A stretch of 64,000 bases of DNA from Oxyruncus cristatus (Eukaryota; Chordata; Aves; Passeriformes; Cotingidae). Each line of letters starts with the position of its first letter. Within the stretch, counting starts at the first letter, position 1. The DNA is taken from contig VXAY01006800.1 of assembly GCA_013399855.1 (NCBI GenBank), positions 1,640,392-1,704,391 on the forward strand, in the 5' to 3' direction. Shown here piece by piece: positions 1 to 13,000 of this stretch. The notes under the pieces were generated by a model that did no database searches, was not told the DNA's origin, and was given only the letters and a program-made list of their open reading frames with translations. The translations under genes were made by a program, and so were the position numbers.

Positions 1-2039
1 ATCAAAGTGGAACATATAATCAATATTGTGAACATATTTCTTATGCAAAGATATAAATTGTCTAGATTTTTCAGAAATTGAGATCCTTCTGTCTCCGTTA
101 TATTAGATCAGGTTTAGAGAATCAGCAGAAATACCAATCTCTTATTTTAAATTCATGTGTAAGACTCCTTAGGCATTAAACCTAATCCTGATTATATGCA
201 ACCTATGTGTTGCTACATGGACGTCAGATGCTGACTGGCTGATCCTGGTTACATCCTGCTTCCTTGCATCCTTGATTCATTTCACTCCCATTGCCAGTTT
301 TAAGAACATACAGAGTTTAGGAATATATTTCAAATTTCTGACATGAGTCAAAAACTTGTAGGGGGCTGAATTCCTACAACTGTTATGATATTTGAATGTG
401 TGGACAAGTTATAAATTACACTACTAGGTCTGGACCTTGAATGTCCAGGCTTAGTGAAAACTGGAACCTGAAAGTTATCTCTTGTCATACATTTAGTAAT
501 GCTGAAGAAATAATTAATTCAGTTATAAGGTAAAACTACTGGTAAGGAATTGCACTGTTACCCAAGCTGTCCTACAGTCACGAGAGGATTTCACTTGACT
601 GCTAAAGGCACATGTCATGACCACTTTAAGACTCTGACCAGGGATTCTTTGAAATGCACTTTGTGAGGTGGGACTTAATAGATGGAGATGATATGTAGCC
701 CAAACGTAAGATTGTTTTTTAACTGGCAAGTGTCAGAAAGAGTTGGTGGTCAATGGTCTTACTTATTTGGTTCACATGACGTGTCCTGGTAGAGCTGAGC
801 ACTTGTCATGCTGCTGAAGCCAAAGGACCATCCAAAAGATTCTTGCTTTCCCCCATGTTCAGGAGCTCTTGGTTCAAATAAATATGAATTGCAGACATAA
901 AGTTTTTTAAAGTGCACTTGTATAAACCAACCAAGGTATTTACTTCAGTAAAATGTTTTTGAATAATCTTTCCTGCGTGAAGATGCATCCTTCCGACAAA
1001 ACAAACTAGAAAATAAACAGAAATAATCTCCAAGGATCCCATCCATTCTGTGCACTTCTAATTGCTGTTAAAACGAAAAGCGTCTCAGCAGTTAATACTC
1101 CAGCACAACCCTCAGATTTGGAGTTGTATGAATTGCAGAAACACACTGTCTTCTGAAATTAAAGAAACAACTAAATAATAAGCAATGTTAAAACAAGGCA
1201 ACCTTGCATGTCTTCTTTGCTCCTCTCATGAACCTCCTGTCAGGCTTCCTGGTAAAGTTTGAAGGAAGAAGTGTCTGTATATTTAGCAACATTATTTTAG
1301 AAAGCATAAACAACAGCCTAATAAAAATAGAAACCAAACAAACAAAAAATGAGAAACAAGACATATATAAGAATGTGGCCTCTGATCATCCCCTTATCTA
1401 TCACTGTTCTTCCTTCCCTTATTTTTGTTTGTTATTTTCTTTTGTCAAATTGAGGTTCTAAAATTTTACCCACACTGACATCATGGGAAAATTACCATTA
1501 TTTTGTTTGTGTAGACCATCAGGAAATACATTTGCTGCACTAATAAGTAGCTATATTAGTTTCCATTATCTGAAAAGCTGACCATCAGGATTAAAAAAGA
1601 CAGGTGCCATTGGTATGGCAGGTTAAAAATAGCACACGGTATGCGGTTGAGTGGGCAAATTCTAAGCTTGCTTTCTTTGATAAGGACATCAGGTAACTGC
1701 AGGAAATGAAAGGACAAGATCCTTCCTCAGAAAACTGAAGTTCAATCTCTTCTGATCCCTCCGATGAGAGAATCCTCATCCAATGACTTCCGATTACTGT
1801 ACTCTGTTGCTTCCACCTCATGTCTCTGGCCATTTTCTCACTGTCTGACTGTCACAGAAAGGAGAGTAGCAAATGAAACAGTCTTAAAAATATTAATTAT
1901 ACTATAGTAATCAATTTCTAAACTGGACAAAACCTTCTTTATTTAAAAGTAAAATTTTTAAATTGAAGAGTAAACACTGATTTATAATAAGCATTTCTAT
2001 TCATTCCAATGCAGTTCATAACAATAACACTTTACTGTG

Positions 2040-2223
2040 ACAGTGGTGAGGCACTGGAATGGGTTTCCTGGAGAAGTTGTGGATGCCCCATGCCTGGAAG
2101 TGTTCAAAGCCAGGTTGGATGAAGGTCTGAGCAACCTGGTCTAGTAGAAGGTGTCCCTACCTATGGCAGATGGGTTTGAACAAGATGATCTCTTCCAGCC
2201 CAAATGATTCTATGATTCCATAA
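2040..2223 (+). repeat. CR1 LINE 3' end fragment
   Basis: The sequence follows the avian CR1 3' UTR: GGTGAGGCACTGGAATGGGT, GAGAAGTTGTGGATGCCCCA, GTTCAAAGCCAGGTTGGATG, then CAACCTGGTCTAGTAGAAGG. It ends in the typical ATGATTCTATGATTC tail near 2220. The copy is truncated at its 5' side, as most CR1 copies are. Confidence 0.9.
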
Positions 2224-3542
2224 TATGCAGCTGGCTGAAAGGAACATTTTTTAAATGTTGTTGACATTTTTTTGTTAAATATATTAAACTTCAGGATAAG
2301 CAAAATTTATCTTTGATCTGCAAATTAAATTGCTTCTGAACAGAATCTCTTTAAGTAGCACAAGGTGTGTTTGAGGCTTATACACATTTGAACAATGACA
2401 CTTTTCAGACATGTTGAGGTATAAAGTGTGGGAGGTAAAAAGGGGGGGAGCCCTTATAACAGACTTATGTGTATCCAGAAACCCAGCTAACCCAGCATAT
2501 GGAGCTAGATTCACACTTCCATATGGAACTATGAATCAACAGTATCAACATAGAGAAATACTTCTCTGTGGTCAGAGAGCTAAACTATGTTTCAATAGTG
2601 CTTCCTGAGCTGATGGCAGAGAGAAGATATGACCCTCTCAGTAAAAACTGCAGGGTTCTTAAGTTACAAATCATATACAAACACAAATCAGAGATTATTT
2701 TAGAGAGACATTTAAGCACATGACAGAATCGCAGGATTGTACTTTCTGCAACAATTACATCTTCCAATTTACTGAGCAGGCCAAAGAGAAGCAATCTTTT
2801 GGAACTAACTGTCCAATTAAGGCTCTTGACCTTGGTGATCACTAGTCCAATTTTGCAGGGACATTTATTTTGTTGTTGGTTTGCAACAAAAGTTTAAATA
2901 AAGTTATCTATTTCTGAATGGTCATTTGGTAAGAAAATGAAGCATTGCTGGTTTTAGTTTGAACAGTGAAAATATCCTAAAGCCATGATCAGAATCATAC
3001 TGTATGGCATTCTGATCCTGTATTTAACATGGTTTTGTGAGGTGCAATACAGTTTATGAATAGGAACATTCAGCCTCCTGCATAATGTCTTACATTCTTA
3101 TGCAACCACAAATTCATATTTTCATATCAAAACTAGGTTTGGGTTGTGTCTTTCAGAACACTGAGCTCTTGTCAAGAAATCATGAAGTCAAAAGGAGATT
3201 TTTGTCTCCAAAAATAGGCAGAATTTGATTGCCCCATTGGCAGATCATTACTTCTTGGAACTGACTGAAAAACAGAACCTCTAATGTTTGCAAAAAACAC
3301 TGTAAAAGTATCCATTCCCCAACCAGTCTCTATAGAAAATATTAATCTTACTCTGCAGTGATTGAAATGTGTTTTGAGATCTTTCACATGTACATTGTGC
3401 TATATTATATAAGTTCAATTGGTTTTTTTGTGCTTTTCATGGTTTATAGAAATTTAATGGTACTATGCATTTTGTCTTAATATGTTGATTGTAGAAGACA
3501 ATAAGAAATAAATATTGGTTTTATTGAGTTCTACATCAAGCT

Positions 3543-4012
3543 TCACAGAATCACAGAATACACTGAGTTGGAAGGGACCCACAAGGCTCAGAGTCCAACC
3601 CTTAGTCCTGCACAGGACCATCCCCAAGAGTCACACCATGTGCCTGAGAGCATTGTCTGAATGCTTCTGGAACTTTGTCAGGCTTGGTGCTGTGCCCACT
3701 TCTCTGGGGACCCTGTTCCAGCACCTAAGCACCCTCTGGGTGAAGAACTTTTTCCTAATATACAACCTAAACATCTCCAACACAACTTCAGACCGTTCCC
3801 TTGGTCCTGTCACTGGTCACCACAGAGGACAGATCAGTGCCTGCCCCTCTTCTCCCCTTCACAAGGAAGTTGTAACTGCAGTGAGGTCTCCCCTCAGTCT
3901 CCTCTTCTCCAGACTGAACAGACCAAGTGCCCTCAGCCACTCCTCACATGACTTCCCCTCAAAGCCCTTCAATATCTTTGTTGCTCTCCTTTGGACACTC
4001 TTTAATAGCTTA
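3543..4012 (-). repeat. CR1 LINE fragment, - strand
   Basis: Read on the + strand it begins with the complement of the CR1 tail (CACAGAATCACAGAAT, GAGTTGGAAGGGACCCACAA). It continues through GACCATCCCCAAGAGTCACA, CACCCTCTGGGTGAAGAACT and GCTCTCCTTTGGACACTCTT, typical of the antisense CR1 ORF2 end plus 3' UTR. The open frame across it is antisense to CR1 and is not a host gene. Confidence 0.9.
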
Positions 4013-7000
4013 ATATTTTTCTTTTATTGTGGTTACCAAGACAATAAACTTGTGTTGTACCACCACAGTATAAACTAATATATTTTTCTAAATCAAATTC
4101 CTTATAAATTCTGTGATATATTATGTATCAATTTGAAAGATTAAATATATATAATGGTTTACTGCAGTCATTCTATTGCAATATTGGTTTAATTGGTGTA
4201 TCTGTGGAACTTCAGGCTGTTCCCTTTTGTAAAAATGTTGTCTGTTATCTTTCTAAAAATATGCAAGTATTTGCTCTGACAGCAGCTTTTTATCTTTTTC
4301 TCTGTTTCTAATTAATTTGACCCTGATGAACATTTCTTTCCCAAATTTAAACATTTCAGCAAAATACCCAATGTTTTTCTGCAGTTTAGAAATAAATTAC
4401 ACATTAGGAAAAATAGGAGTGCTGACTTTGCAGACAGAAAAAGTATTGGTGTTTGAAAAAGACATGTTACAAAATTTTGTCCAAGAAAACATAAGCAAGT
4501 TAAATACCAGCCAGTAAGTGAGTTCATTATCTGTGGCTGCATGAAATGCTTTTAAATGTCAAAAATCCATGCAGGTTAGAAAAGATTGGATTCCTCCAGT
4601 TTCTGTTTGTCTATCATCCAAAAATAAAGGGGAGTTCATTAAAATAAATGTTATTTTTCTTGGAGAAAACAAAAGTCAGAGACCCTGCACCCCAAATTTC
4701 TCATGAGGAATTGTATATGTGTACTTCTCATATGCTCTGTGAGAAAAAATCTGAGATAAGTATTCAAACCAAATACAGAAGATGAAAAAAAGTGCAGAAA
4801 AAAAAACCCCAAAACTTATTTTGCTTCTGTTCTCACCAAACTGACATTTGTCCCCCCGGTTGACTTTGATGTGGGGTAGAGTGGTAGAGAGGGGAAAGCA
4901 TCTGCATTAAGTCTCTTCCTTTTTCATTTGTATAAACTACTCAGTTTTGGCAGCATGTGATGACTGCTGAAAGAAGAGATTTCTGTCTCTATCTGCATTT
5001 CTCCACATCTGGCTGCTGGTAAAACAGTACTGCATTACTGTTCTATATAGCTCAAAATACCCTAGGTGAATTTTGATGAACCTAAGATAAATCAAGTGAT
5101 CTATCTGCAGTCAGGCCATGATTTTATCTTTCTGAGTTATCTGTTCAGCAGAACAACAGGTTGTAGGGATGCTCCAGAGGCCTTCCAATGATCCAGACTG
5201 CCTTATACACTAACTCACAAAGCACCTTTAACAAGTACACATGCGAGTTTCACCAAGTACAGCTAAAGAAATTACTCTGCCTCCACAGGACCTGAAAAAT
5301 GAGTGGAAATTCCAAAAGAAAACAATCTACAGAAACAATGTTCAGTGCAAACTATGTGATGACAAGATAGAGTTGCTTCCTGGACAGGAAGGCATCTCTG
5401 CATGAGAAAACCTGTTGAGGGAATTAAACTTATGGGAAAACACAATGCATGACGAATTTTTCTTCCAGAATACCCTGTAAATTTTTAATATATACATGGA
5501 GCTGGCAGAGTGCCATTTTCAGTGCCTCATTTAAATCAGTAAACTGCCTACAGCTGTATTTCTCCACTTCAGAGGCTGATGGACTAAGTGACCCTTTCCA
5601 CAAAATGCACTGGTGGTTTTTGGGAGTCTCCCCTAGGTGTTCCTAATCTGGTGTATTCCCTATTATGCTATTTGCTCTTCAATTAGCCAACTGAGATTCT
5701 GGTTATCAGGGAAGACCAGCTCTAAATCTAAAACTTCAGTCCTATTAGAAAGGACTTGACTAAATTGTCCTCCAAGCAAAAGAATACACCTGTAGCTCAC
5801 TAAAGGCGAGTTGGAACTTTTTCTTTCTAATTTATGTTGTCCTTAATATTTTTTGAGTGTGAGCAAGGGCACTTCTTTTTCTATATATTCTGTATTTCAG
5901 TGCAAAACCGGGATAAGGTCCAATTGTACAATAAGCTTTCTGTTTGTCCCTCTATACCAGCCAAATGCAGGCAACACAAACTCCTCAGCTTTTGCTTTAA
6001 CAAACTGAAGGGAATTCACATGCAAGTTAAGAGAGAATGTGCCAGTCACATCTCAGTTTAATTTTTCCACAACATAATTCTTCTGCTCTTGACCAGCCTT
6101 TGGTAATGCCATCATTCTTCCAGCTTTGTTGAGAAACAAAATTGTGGACATATTTATATCTATTATTTTAGGATATTGTTTCTGACGTATTTTTATAATC
6201 AAAACAAGTGATGGTCTGCCAAGTTACTCCCTTTCCGTGCTTGTTCCTATTACCTCATCTCCTCTCTCTGCTTGCAGAGGATTAAGGAGGAGGAACATCT
6301 GGTTTCACTGACCAAATAGAAGTGGATGTTGGTCAGTCCTTAATTAGATAGAATATGTGACAAATTCTTCCCCTGAAAATATTTTCTTGGAGACACAGTG
6401 TCCCTCTGCATGGATGAAAAGCCATCAGTTAGAACACCATCCACTAAATATGTATGAAATTCTGTCAAGTAAGCAACACGGCCATGAAATCTTTTATCAG
6501 AAGACCTTTTACATCACCTAGTCTGAATGTCCACATCACAAGCTGTTGAATTTCACCAAAGCATCAAAAGCCCCAAATTCCATTTAGACTAAAGAATTTC
6601 AGGTTTTGGAAGTTGAATATGCATACATTTCAATAGAGATTAAAATGGTAGCTAAATCATAATAGACAAGGACATTAATTAGATGAAGATTACATCTATG
6701 CTCACAGCAAACAACAAAGGTGCTGAATTCATGTTCAGTAAGAACAGTAACAGTAACAGTGACAACTTATCTATGTTCTTAGAAGAAAACGGGCAAGTTC
6801 CAAGCAACACATGAAAGGGATTTTCTGCTCCAGTTCAAATAACAACCAAACCTCTACAACCCAACCCAAACCTTCCAGAAAAAAACAACAAAAACCCCAT
6901 CTGCTTTGAAGCAGGATAAGAGTTCCTTCTGAATCAATGCATATGATTATGTGAGAAATTAAAGTTCATGAGTTTTGTCTATAAGAATTACCTTAATGAA

Positions 7001-10000
7001 CAGTTGTAAAAGTGAAGCTCAGTAAGGATAATGAAGAAAGGGCAGTTCTGTTCTTTCCATGATTTGCTAGGAAAGGAACAATGGGCATTACGTGAGAAGA
7101 AACAAAGGCCAGAAGGGACCATCAGGATATTTTATGTGGTCAGTCACACAGTGTATGGTTATTATTTTCCAGGTATTGAAATAAAAGGTTTTCAGGAAAA
7201 TATGTATTGTAATTTCAAATAATTCAGCTAATGGTGACACCACTATTTCTCTGTCCTAAATATTAGCTGTTCTAATCTTTCATTACTTACTATGTTAGGA
7301 AATAGCCACTTATTCAAGGTTAAATTTTTCTGACTTCAGCTTCCTGTCATTTAACTTTGATATGCCTTTGATAGCAGAAGTTCAAAAGTCTTCCAGTATC
7401 TTTTCCACATCTTTTCCACATGTAAGTACCCATGCACAAAGATCAAGCCACCTCTTCACTTTCTCTTGATAAGCTGAATAAATATAGGTCCTTAAACCTC
7501 CCATCACAAGGATTCCTCAATCTTATTTGTGTCCTTCCTGTGAACTCTCTTCAGTATTTTTACATCTTCTGGAAGTGCAGACACTAGAACTGCACATGCC
7601 ATTTTATGGTGTGTATACAGGCAAGGTCACTTCCCTACCTCTGTTTGAGATTCCTCTTTCATGGACTCAAGTGCTGAGTTCTTGGCACAGCATCACAAGA
7701 AGAAATCTCTTTTTAGCATTTTTTACTTGACCCGAAGTTCTCTGGAGCACAAAGTTATCCCAATTTACACACTTGGTTGAACCACCTAATTATCAGTCTC
7801 ATACAACAAGGTAAATGAAGAGATTCCTAGGGATGCCTGTCACTGTCATCTGTCTGGGATCTCCAAGATCCTAAATGAGGCATGTCAGTCTAATACTTGA
7901 AAGTGGTCTGAAAAAGAATCTGAATTTCCATCTTCTAAAATGTTCCGATGTACTTCAGATATAAACTGTGTTCCTTATTCCAAGATATAACACTTTGGAT
8001 AGTGTTGTATTAAAATCTGTTTAGTCAGCTTCTGATCTTTAACTCAGTATTCAAAGCATTATGTAGTTTGAGCTCTCATTAAGCCCTTCTCTTCATTATT
8101 TATGCCTCCCCAGTCTTTTTATAAACTTTACTAGGAAAGAAATCATATGATTTTTTAAATCACTACTAAATTAAAAAATCATCTTTCTAGAAAAACCAAA
8201 ATTTAGGGAAACCTTCAGTAGAGAATTCATCAGTGATACCTCATAACAACTGTACCTTGATATATGTCAGCAGTTTGTATTTCTTAACAATTCTACAATG
8301 CATGTTGTTTCATCAAATAGCTATGTACTAAGTGAAATGCCCTAGAGAAAGCCAAGTATTCTGTATCCACAAAGTTGCTCTTATCAGTCATTCTTATGTC
8401 TTGTAACAGACAACAGGTTTGTTTGGCAGTACTCTCCATCCTTAAAATGAGGTGAATGACATTCATTACTTTTGAATGTTGTCTAAATAAGGCCATAAGT
8501 GAAGTGTAAGTTAAATTTGGAAGATTGGTAGAGAATGTGAATTGATCAGCCATATGAAATGAATTTTCCATCATATTAGACCTGCCCTTTGCAAGATTAA
8601 ACACAGATGGTCCTGGGAGAATGAATCCATACAGAGGTATAATACTATTATCCCAAAGAGAAAGAAATCCTCCACCTGCGTGGTAATTTGGTGGGGGTAA
8701 CTGAAATATTCCAGTTCTTATTATAATGATTTTTAGGTTCTGCCACTTTTATTTATGAAGGAAAATATTTTTCCAAGTGACAGCACCTGGCAAAACCTAT
8801 GTCATTGTTTCAATAAGGTGTTATTCAAACATAATTAAAATCAGAAAAAAATGAACAATGATGGTGTTTAGTTAATATTTTTGCAGATTTATAAGACGCA
8901 CCCCTAATACTGTATAATCCTTCTATGACTGATGACTGACAATTGTTCTTATTTGGTTGATATCTATAAAGAAAAATTATTTTAGATTAAAAGATGAACT
9001 AAAAAGGAATATTGCTTGCAGTTCATCTCTGTCCTCAGGAGGCAGTGGATCCACTCTTCTGCTCTTTCTTCGAGAATGGCCAACTTAGACATCCCCTGTT
9101 GAAGCTCTGCGAAAGGGCTGTTGGCTGCCTAAGGCTCCACGCTATGGAGACAGCCAGAACTTTCCCAGGGTATCTGAGTCCTTCTGAAGTCCATTCTCAG
9201 TTTAATGTAGGTGTTGTCCTTTCCATGCCCAATGCATCTCCTCCTCCTTCCATCACCAAAGCTCAAACCTTAGACCTGCATCCTTCTTTTTTTTTTTTTT
9301 TTATTTTTTGTGACCTGAGTTCCCAGCTGTTATTTTTTGATATTTGCTCTGATGGGACCCTCACAACCTCAACACAAGTTTAGCCTGCCAAAATCATGGA
9401 AAACAAAAAGTCTTGGTTAGTGAAGCTCTGTGTAAAAACTGTGCACTTCCCCACAGAAATCCCCTCACTTCTGTATAGCATTCGTGTACTATCTGCTGTA
9501 TCACCATGCACAGTTATTCATACATTTTAATTCTAGGAAGTCATTATGTGGTCCCTGGAACTTTCATACTTATTAACTATCACATTAATGCAACATAATC
9601 ATGATTTCTAATGGTTCTATTCTTTGCCATAGGACCCTAATCAGCTTATGTGTCCAATTTAACGTCACACAAAGGTGTCTCTTCTGAAACTCTGACCAAT
9701 TCAGTCACTGCTGCTGAAACAGTCTGAACTGCTAAGGGTAAATGCCTGTGATTTTTATGTGCACTGAGGTTGGCTCCTTTTTTTTTCCCATTCATTAAAT
9801 CAGGAAAATATATCGTTTGTGTCACTTTAGGCCAGATATTTTGACTCAAGTCACAAATTGCTAATCCTTTTGCAAACTCAGACAGCAGGTTGACATAGCT
9901 CCAGATTTTAAACACGTTTTCAGATTGGAGCCCTATGTGTCTTAGTCATTTAACTGTGTAATAAAATGCATAGACCTGAAAAATGCATCTGAATTTTTAG

Positions 10001-13000
10001 GGAGGATTTAATGTCTGTAATATTTTATGCACTCTCATCCCATAGGATGATTGATCTTTTCAGTATGTCACTGGATAGTAAAGAGGATTGAAAACAGATC
10101 CTCAGAAGAAATACTACCTCTGAAATAATCTTAATTATGCCAAATAGCAGAGACCTGACTATTTCAGACACTTTTGAGGACTCTATTTCTAATATTGTAC
10201 CCCTATTTGGCTTGGAAAATAGAGCTGGGTGAATGTCAAAGGTATAATTTTCACAGTTAATAATCCTCTGACAACAAGAAGAGATTTTTTTGCAGGTGCT
10301 TAGATCCTTTTGAAAATTAATGTTTGGATTATTTAAAGAAGATATTACATGAAAACTTCTTTCACTGTGGAACATCCTTGTCTTGATCACCTATATACCT
10401 GGATGGCTGTTTTATGTTGATTTAAATAGGACAGTGTGTTGAAATAGGAATTTATTTGTAATATTATAAGTATTTGAAGCACAGGTTCCTTTATATAAAT
10501 TCAATTTTAATGATTCATTTTCCAGTGGGTTAAGATTTTTAATTTTCTGAATTAGTTCGTTGATTTTGCATCAGTTAGATACCTAGCGAATGTTTGGAAC
10601 TATTTTTATCAGATACTGCTAATACACATTTTTCTTAGCACCAGAATTTGGTCTGCTTAAATACAAAAGGCTGAATCATATGAGACTCCTTTTCAGGCCT
10701 GACCCAGTAAGTTATTTTCTGTTGTTATACAAGGACAAAATATTTTACTGTACGTCTCTTTTACCACGTGCCTTCTTGATGAGGCAAGTGTACAGATTAA
10801 GACAGGTCATGGAGTTGAAAGTTCATTTTGGAGACTTATATTTGAATTATATTTTCTGCTGATTTACAGACATGTTCTGTGATTTTTCAATTTTTTTTTT
10901 TTTTTAATGGGGAAGTCAGGGTTCATCCTTCCTAAAAGAAGCCTCTGCACAGTGTATTCAGTGTGTCTTTCTAAGCTGAAATAAAAGTGCAAGGATAAGT
11001 GTACAAGAAATAAGAAAAGAAGTGAAAAATACTGTTTTGAGAACATGCAGAACAAAAAATGTTTTGCAAAAATGTGCCAGGTGAATTTATACTTAAAACA
11101 CTCTAGTGTTCTATAGAGAGAGAATAGAAATCAAGATGGGGTTTATTCTGTATATTGCACTTCACTGTCTGTCATGGTCACAAAATTTCTCTGAATTCGC
11201 TCAATATTCGATTTCTCACAAGAGAAAAAAAATCCAGTTAACCATTGAAATGTTTTACAAATCTTATATTTGATTAATTTTGAAATATTTTTTTGGTTTC
11301 TCAGATTAGGCTGTGTGACCGAGCATGGATGTGCAAAATGGCCCTTTAAAGATGCATTGTTAGGGTTAAAACAGACTCTTAATTTACTTGAATAAATGGG
11401 AAAGTAAATATGGGCAACAAATGTATTCTTTGTTTAGAAACAGCACACCTGACATGTTAAATATTTTTCAATTTTGTTTTCTACAAAATAAGGTCTATTA
11501 CTGTCTCAGAGATTTCATAAATTACATTAATTTCCATGGTTCTAAAGACTATTGCTTAAGCTGCAACTGTGTCTCCCTGTGCACCTAACTTAGTGAAGGT
11601 TTCAAGTCATGGTTTGCCCGGTGTTACTTTATTGCTTTGTCACTTGGTTTTTAAGATACTATTAGGAAAAAAAAAAGAAAGAAGCATACATGGACCAGTG
11701 AATCCAATAATATACCCTATTTTGGGAAAAGTGTCTCTGCCATTCTCATAAAGGGCAAAATTGCGAGAGACCTCAATGTGAGAGGATATAACCATGCAAG
11801 TGAGATTAATCTAACAGATATTGCACAGAGGTTTGAGGAAAACTTCTCAACATGCTGTCCTCAGAGTAGGGGTGTGCACATACCCTTGATGGCCCTCTCC
11901 CTCCCATATCTTCTCTATTTGCAGCTCTCCCTCTTGCTCTGGGCTTCAGTCTCCAGCTCTGCTGGCCCTCAGTGAAAGCCCACGTTACCAGGGCACTCCG
12001 TAAGCCAGTCCACTGGGATGTCCTTTCCCTGCAGAGTCACTGTCTTCCATTGTGTCCCATCCCTTCCCAACAGTCTTCCACCTCCAACAGGACGCTATGA
12101 TAAAATATGGGGAATCTTTGGTGTCTGCACTCCCTTTTTTGATGTTTTAAGAATTACTTGAATATGAAAAACAGCTCATCATATGAGACTAGCACCACAT
12201 GGCTTTTTTAAGAATTTTAAAAGAGAATTTCTCATAGCTTTGCACAAAGCAGTGCATCTCTATTTTACCCTTCAATTCACTTTGCATATGAACCTTCTTA
12301 TTCCTAGTTCTTTTCAAAAAAGTCTAAATTACACGGCCCCTAGAAATTAAATGCAACAAATAGCTCTTGCATGTATGTCATTCTTACTCTAAGGCTGAAG
12401 AACTATGAAATCATTAAAGACAAGAACGAATTTTGTCCAGTGCCTTAGAGCAATAGTGAATAGTATAGCCATTGTTTAAACCTGTATTCACAAAAGCCTC
12501 TCTCCACAGTACTCTAAATATGACTTACTATCTGGCAAGTAACATAGTCTAAGTAACATAGACTTCTTAGAAAAAAAATAGCAAAAAACAAATCAAAACA
12601 TACCCCACACCAGAAAAAATAAAATCAAAACAACCAGAAAACAGTACCAACCACAAAAATGCACAAGTCTCCTGGAGAGCAGAGTGGTGGTACTGTTGGA
12701 GCACACGCATACACAGTTAAGGATGCAATTAAAGGTTATGAAATGGTTTCAGTCTCCTTCAAAAAAATGCCAGTATGATATATTTTATTTTTTGTTACCT
12801 AGAAAATAATAAAAATTTAAAGTGGAAAACACCCCACACCCAAACGCAAACCCTTAAAAAAAATCAAATTATTTTTCTCTCATAAAAATAATATCCTAGG
12901 AAAACACAACTAAAAACCTCTGTATTTTTAAGTTCCTGGTTTAGGGAAAAGATACAGTCATTGTAACAATGTTAAGAATAGGCTTAAGTACTTTGATGGA

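Noticed and set aside
3515..4078. 187-codon open frame on the + strand, the longest in the window
   Set aside because: It lies across a - strand CR1 fragment, and the peptide is the antisense translation of CR1 sequence.
5150..5210. AGGTTGTAGGGATGCTCCAG, considered as a CR1 fragment
   Set aside because: The similarity is limited to a few words and lacks the ordered CR1 landmarks seen in the accepted copies.
5281..5400. GTGCAAACTATGTG, considered as part of SEMA3E exon 4 (CANYV)
   Set aside because: Flanking codons do not match the expected Glu-Cys-Ala-Asn-Tyr-Val-Arg context and there is no fitting acceptor or donor.
9012..9383. 123-codon open frame with a Phe-rich run
   Set aside because: The Phe run comes from a T tract. 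There is no domain, no splice context and no repeat signature I can support.
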